Source of the DNA: Lachnospiraceae bacterium
Lineage (GTDB): Bacteria > Bacillota > Clostridia > Lachnospirales > Lachnospiraceae
NCBI GenBank assembly: GCA_910576335.1
Contig: CAJTIU010000037.1
Location: 1 to 41,923, forward strand
Direction of reading: 5' to 3'
DNA length: 41,923 bases
The notes under the pieces are model-generated. The model was not told the DNA's origin. It did no database searches and worked only from the letters and a program-made list of their open reading frames with translations. Numbering within the stretch: position 1 is the first letter of the stretch; each line of letters begins with the position of its first letter. Below, piece by piece: positions 39,747 to 41,923 of the stretch. Made by a program: the position numbers and the translations under genes.

Positions 39747-41642
39747 CTAGCATCTGTCTTTTTCCGAATAATATAATACGTCCTTATATGTTTTCGCTAT
39801 GCATTCTTTCTCTGTATCGGATAGAAATGGCAGTGCAATCATAGCATTGCATGTGTCTGACCAGGCAGCATTTATATGGCTTATTTCAGGATGATTTGCT
39901 GGTAACAGAAAACACATAAGCATACTGCAGTAATAAAATAGACGCATCGTATGATAAGATGTTATTCGGTCATGAACTTCATGATACAGCTGATAATATT
40001 CTGTTATGTATGATTCAATCTGCTCGGTGCTGATGGAACTTCCGGACGGCTCGAAATTTTTTATCAAAGGTTCAATTGTGTAATACAGTTTCCAAATTCT
40101 GGCACGTAATTGTATATTCGAATCCTCGTCAATATTATTGAAATAGATTCCCGCATTTTTGGAATCTTCAGAAAGATAGGCAGATAGCATACGATAATAG
40201 GAAAGAACGGGGTATTCAATAATTGTTAAATCTTGATTTTTAAGGGTTTCTGATTTGCCGTTGGAGGAAGTCTTAACTAGGGAAGAAACTTTGATTGTTA
40301 AGTTATTAAAAATGCTAGACAGCGTTTTCAAGAGGTTATCTGTAAGCTTTTGAAACACTTCTGGCATCTCATCTTCTGAAGTGGACAGCCGTATTAATAA
40401 TGCTTCATCCAGTATATACATGATGAAGCTGTATATTCTTTGGAATAGCAGAATATAGTGCGTACCTTTCGCAGAGGAATCGTACTCTTTCTTCTTTTTT
40501 TTGATTATCTCCAAAGCGTTGTTCAGTACAAGGAGAGGATTTTCCCTTTTTGCAAAATCAATATGCAGCTGAAAAATATCACGTTCCCAAAACTGAGGAA
40601 GTGAAGATAAATCATGATACAGGCCAGTATTATTCTCATAAATATATAAGCGGGTCAGAAGACTTTGGGCAGCATGCATATTTCCTAGTCTTATAAAATA
40701 GAGGACAAGGTCACTTAGCATCTGATTCCACTCTGTAAATGATTTTTTTTTCGGTGCACCCTTAGTATTTGTCTTTGTGAGCTGAAAATGGAACCGGTAT
40801 ACGGTTGTTAAAACATGGTCAGAAAGAGTATCATATGGCATAAGCCTTGTCTGCCTAAAAGACAGCTTGTTAAGGAATTTAAAAATATATTCTTTGTAGT
40901 CTTTGTAAGACAGGGGATGTTTCTGCCAGATAATATCAGCTATTATTGACGGCATCTGCAGAAGCGAGTTGTCTATATCTGTATAATGCATGATGCCCAA
41001 ATTAATTGCTGTTTGTATATCAGAAGACGAAATACCGTTATCATCTAACAACAAGGATTCCGGGATTTCATTCTTTGCAAGAATAGACAGCAGGGAGCCT
41101 TTGGTTTTAATAAAGTTACGGTCCTTATTCTCATAGTGCTTTAGGATGTCTTCTGCAATGGTTTTTAGGGACAGCTGAGTCTTAGGTCCATCATGGTAAT
41201 AGCCGGAATGAACTTTAGGGTATGATTTACAATCCATATGCCAGGAATGAGTATCAAGCATTGTGTTTATAGCTTCTTTATTCAACTTTCCAGATAGCAG
41301 AACTTTGGAAAGCATTTCCATAAAGAACGGGCTATAAGAGGTTATCTTACATAATTCACTAAATGCTTCCATGCTAAAATATTTTTCAGAAGTGCAGTTA
41401 TATTCAGCAGCATGTGCATCAAATAATCGTTTTAGATTTTCGACAGGACGGTTATCCATATTGACTACCTTATATGAGGTGGGCAGGTCTGTTGTTCTTG
41501 TAATAATTATAATCTTCAGGTCAATATCCCCAAAATACCGCTCTATTAATCTGCAATCATCTGATTCCATAAGGGATATGGTTATTATTAACTCAAACTT
41601 CCCACACCGTTTTGATGTGTTGAAGCTTGAAAAATCAATACT
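39747..41642 (-). pseudogene. STAND-type NTPase, N terminus lost to insertion
   Basis: The frame runs open from 41642 to 39747. Its first readable part, FELIITISLMESDDCRLIER then DIDLKIIIITRTTDLPTSYK, fits the Walker B and sensor-1 (TTR-like) region of NB-ARC/STAND ATPases, and VENLKRLFDAHA matches the helix that follows. The P-loop and any N-terminal effector domain are missing. The rest (about 550 residues) is helical, as in the sensor repeats of STAND proteins (SLLTRLYIYENNTGLYHD; NALEIIKKKKKEY). Codon use is AT-rich and unlike the genes to its left. Just beyond 41642 a stop and then IS sequence begin, so the gene was cut by the insertion. STAND NTPases often sense phage or stress; which type this was cannot be told. 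Confidence 0.65.
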
Positions 41643-41645
41643 TTA

Positions 41646-41923
41646 ACCCATAAAAAAGGCACAAACCGCTTGCATATGGTATAATTGAATTGCTAAAACC
41701 AATTACACAGCAAGGAGATTTATGCCATGTCAAGTATACCACAGATTACAGATAACGGAAACAACGTTTCGGATTTTGCCACAAAATTTATGAAAAGATT
41801 CCACATCGGCCGCTTTCTTTTCAAATGTAATGCCGGGAAAGAAAAAGGCATCCCTGTCATAGATATCTTCCGGTATCTTTTCTGCATGATGTTTTCCGAC
41901 AGGAGCATCTATATGCAGATGAA
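41646..41923 (+). mobile_element. left end of an IS4-like insertion sequence
   Basis: Starts around 41646 (CCCATAAAAAAGGCACAAAC) directly after the STAND remnant loses its frame. It carries an extended -10 (TGGTATAAT, 41677-41685) and the start of a transposase gene. The right end lies outside the window, so terminal repeats and target duplication cannot be checked. Confidence 0.65.
41727..41923 (+). CDS. transposase, N-terminal part (IS4-like, cut by window end)
   Basis: AAGGAG (41712-41717) before ATG 41727. The visible 65 residues MSSIPQITDNGNNVSDFATK, RFHIGRFLFKCNAGKEKG, IPVIDIFRYLFCMMFSDRS match the N terminus of a DDE transposase type common in Lachnospiraceae and usually called IS4 family. 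The catalytic DDE residues lie beyond the window. No defect is seen in the visible part. Confidence 0.8.
   Translation, partial: MSSIPQITDNGNNVSDFATKFMKRFHIGRFLFKCNAGKEKGIPVIDIFRYLFCMMFSDRSIYMQM

Noticed and set aside
1-41923. CRISPR arrays, tRNA, rRNA, group II introns, retrons
   Set aside because: No regularly spaced repeats, no T-loop-like tRNA ends, no reverse transcriptase frame and no rRNA signature were seen on either strand.

Overview
The window looks like part of a mobile or accessory element of a gut clostridium, most likely a Lachnospiraceae member. Grounds are the purine-rich AGGAGG ribosome-binding sites, mixed AT/GC codon use, the run of Lachnospiraceae-type families (Rpn-like nucleases, DUF5688, DUF932, BspA-like surface protein, an IS4-like transposase) and the absence of tRNA, rRNA and ordinary core metabolism. 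Plasmid or ICE functions are present (ParA/ParB, a primase-helicase, an excisionase-like protein, RadC-like, YqaJ and Rad52-like proteins). No relaxase, integrase or type IV secretion gene lies in this window, so plasmid and integrated element cannot be told apart here.

Layout. 1-5.7 kb: an unrecognised four-gene operon of two very large helical proteins and two small ones, led by a 22-codon overlapping ORF. 5.8-7.5 kb: three decayed Rpn-family nuclease copies. 7.5-9.3 kb: small XRE regulators on the minus strand, two of which share an identical promoter/operator layout, and an unknown plus-strand gene. 9.3-11.7 kb: a membrane-anchored protein, a zinc-ribbon/flavodoxin fusion, peptide deformylase and a macro-domain hydrolase. 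12-13 kb: antitoxin-like genes with broken toxins. 13-16.6 kb: a small ORF, a PD-(D/E)XK-like protein, then parA-parB. 16.6-21.3 kb: an rtcB locus with its own promoter, leader ORF and attenuator-like terminator, then a Cys-rich protein, a MoxR-type ATPase and a VWA/metallopeptidase protein. 21.4-26.2 kb: an unknown gene, a HEPN-like gene, an excisionase-like gene divergent from a large primase-helicase, and an XRE regulator. 26.4-29.8 kb: a dynamin-like GTPase followed by three helical partner genes. 29.9-32.1 kb: a secreted leucine-rich-repeat/Ig-like surface protein. 32.2-39.5 kb: DNA-processing genes (DUF5688, RadC-like, DUF932, YqaJ exonuclease, Rad52-like annealing protein, second DUF5688) with very small membrane peptides, inverted repeats and an inserted Phd/ParE toxin-antitoxin cassette. 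39.7-41.9 kb: a STAND-type NTPase remnant on the minus strand whose 5' end is cut off by an insertion sequence that runs out of the window.

How it may work together: ParA/ParB and the primase-helicase would maintain and replicate the element. A 17-bp palindrome, GTGTCCA-WWW-TGGACAC, recurs four times around these genes (before parA, inside parB, near the replication gene and downstream of a toxin remnant) and is a candidate centromere or shared operator. YqaJ plus the Rad52-like protein form an exonuclease/annealase recombination pair. The best candidate for an undescribed system is the dynamin-like GTPase operon, in which the two genes after the GTPase encode proteins of the same new family with glycine-rich, membrane-seeking N termini. 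The RtcB-Cys-rich-MoxR-VWA operon is a second candidate.
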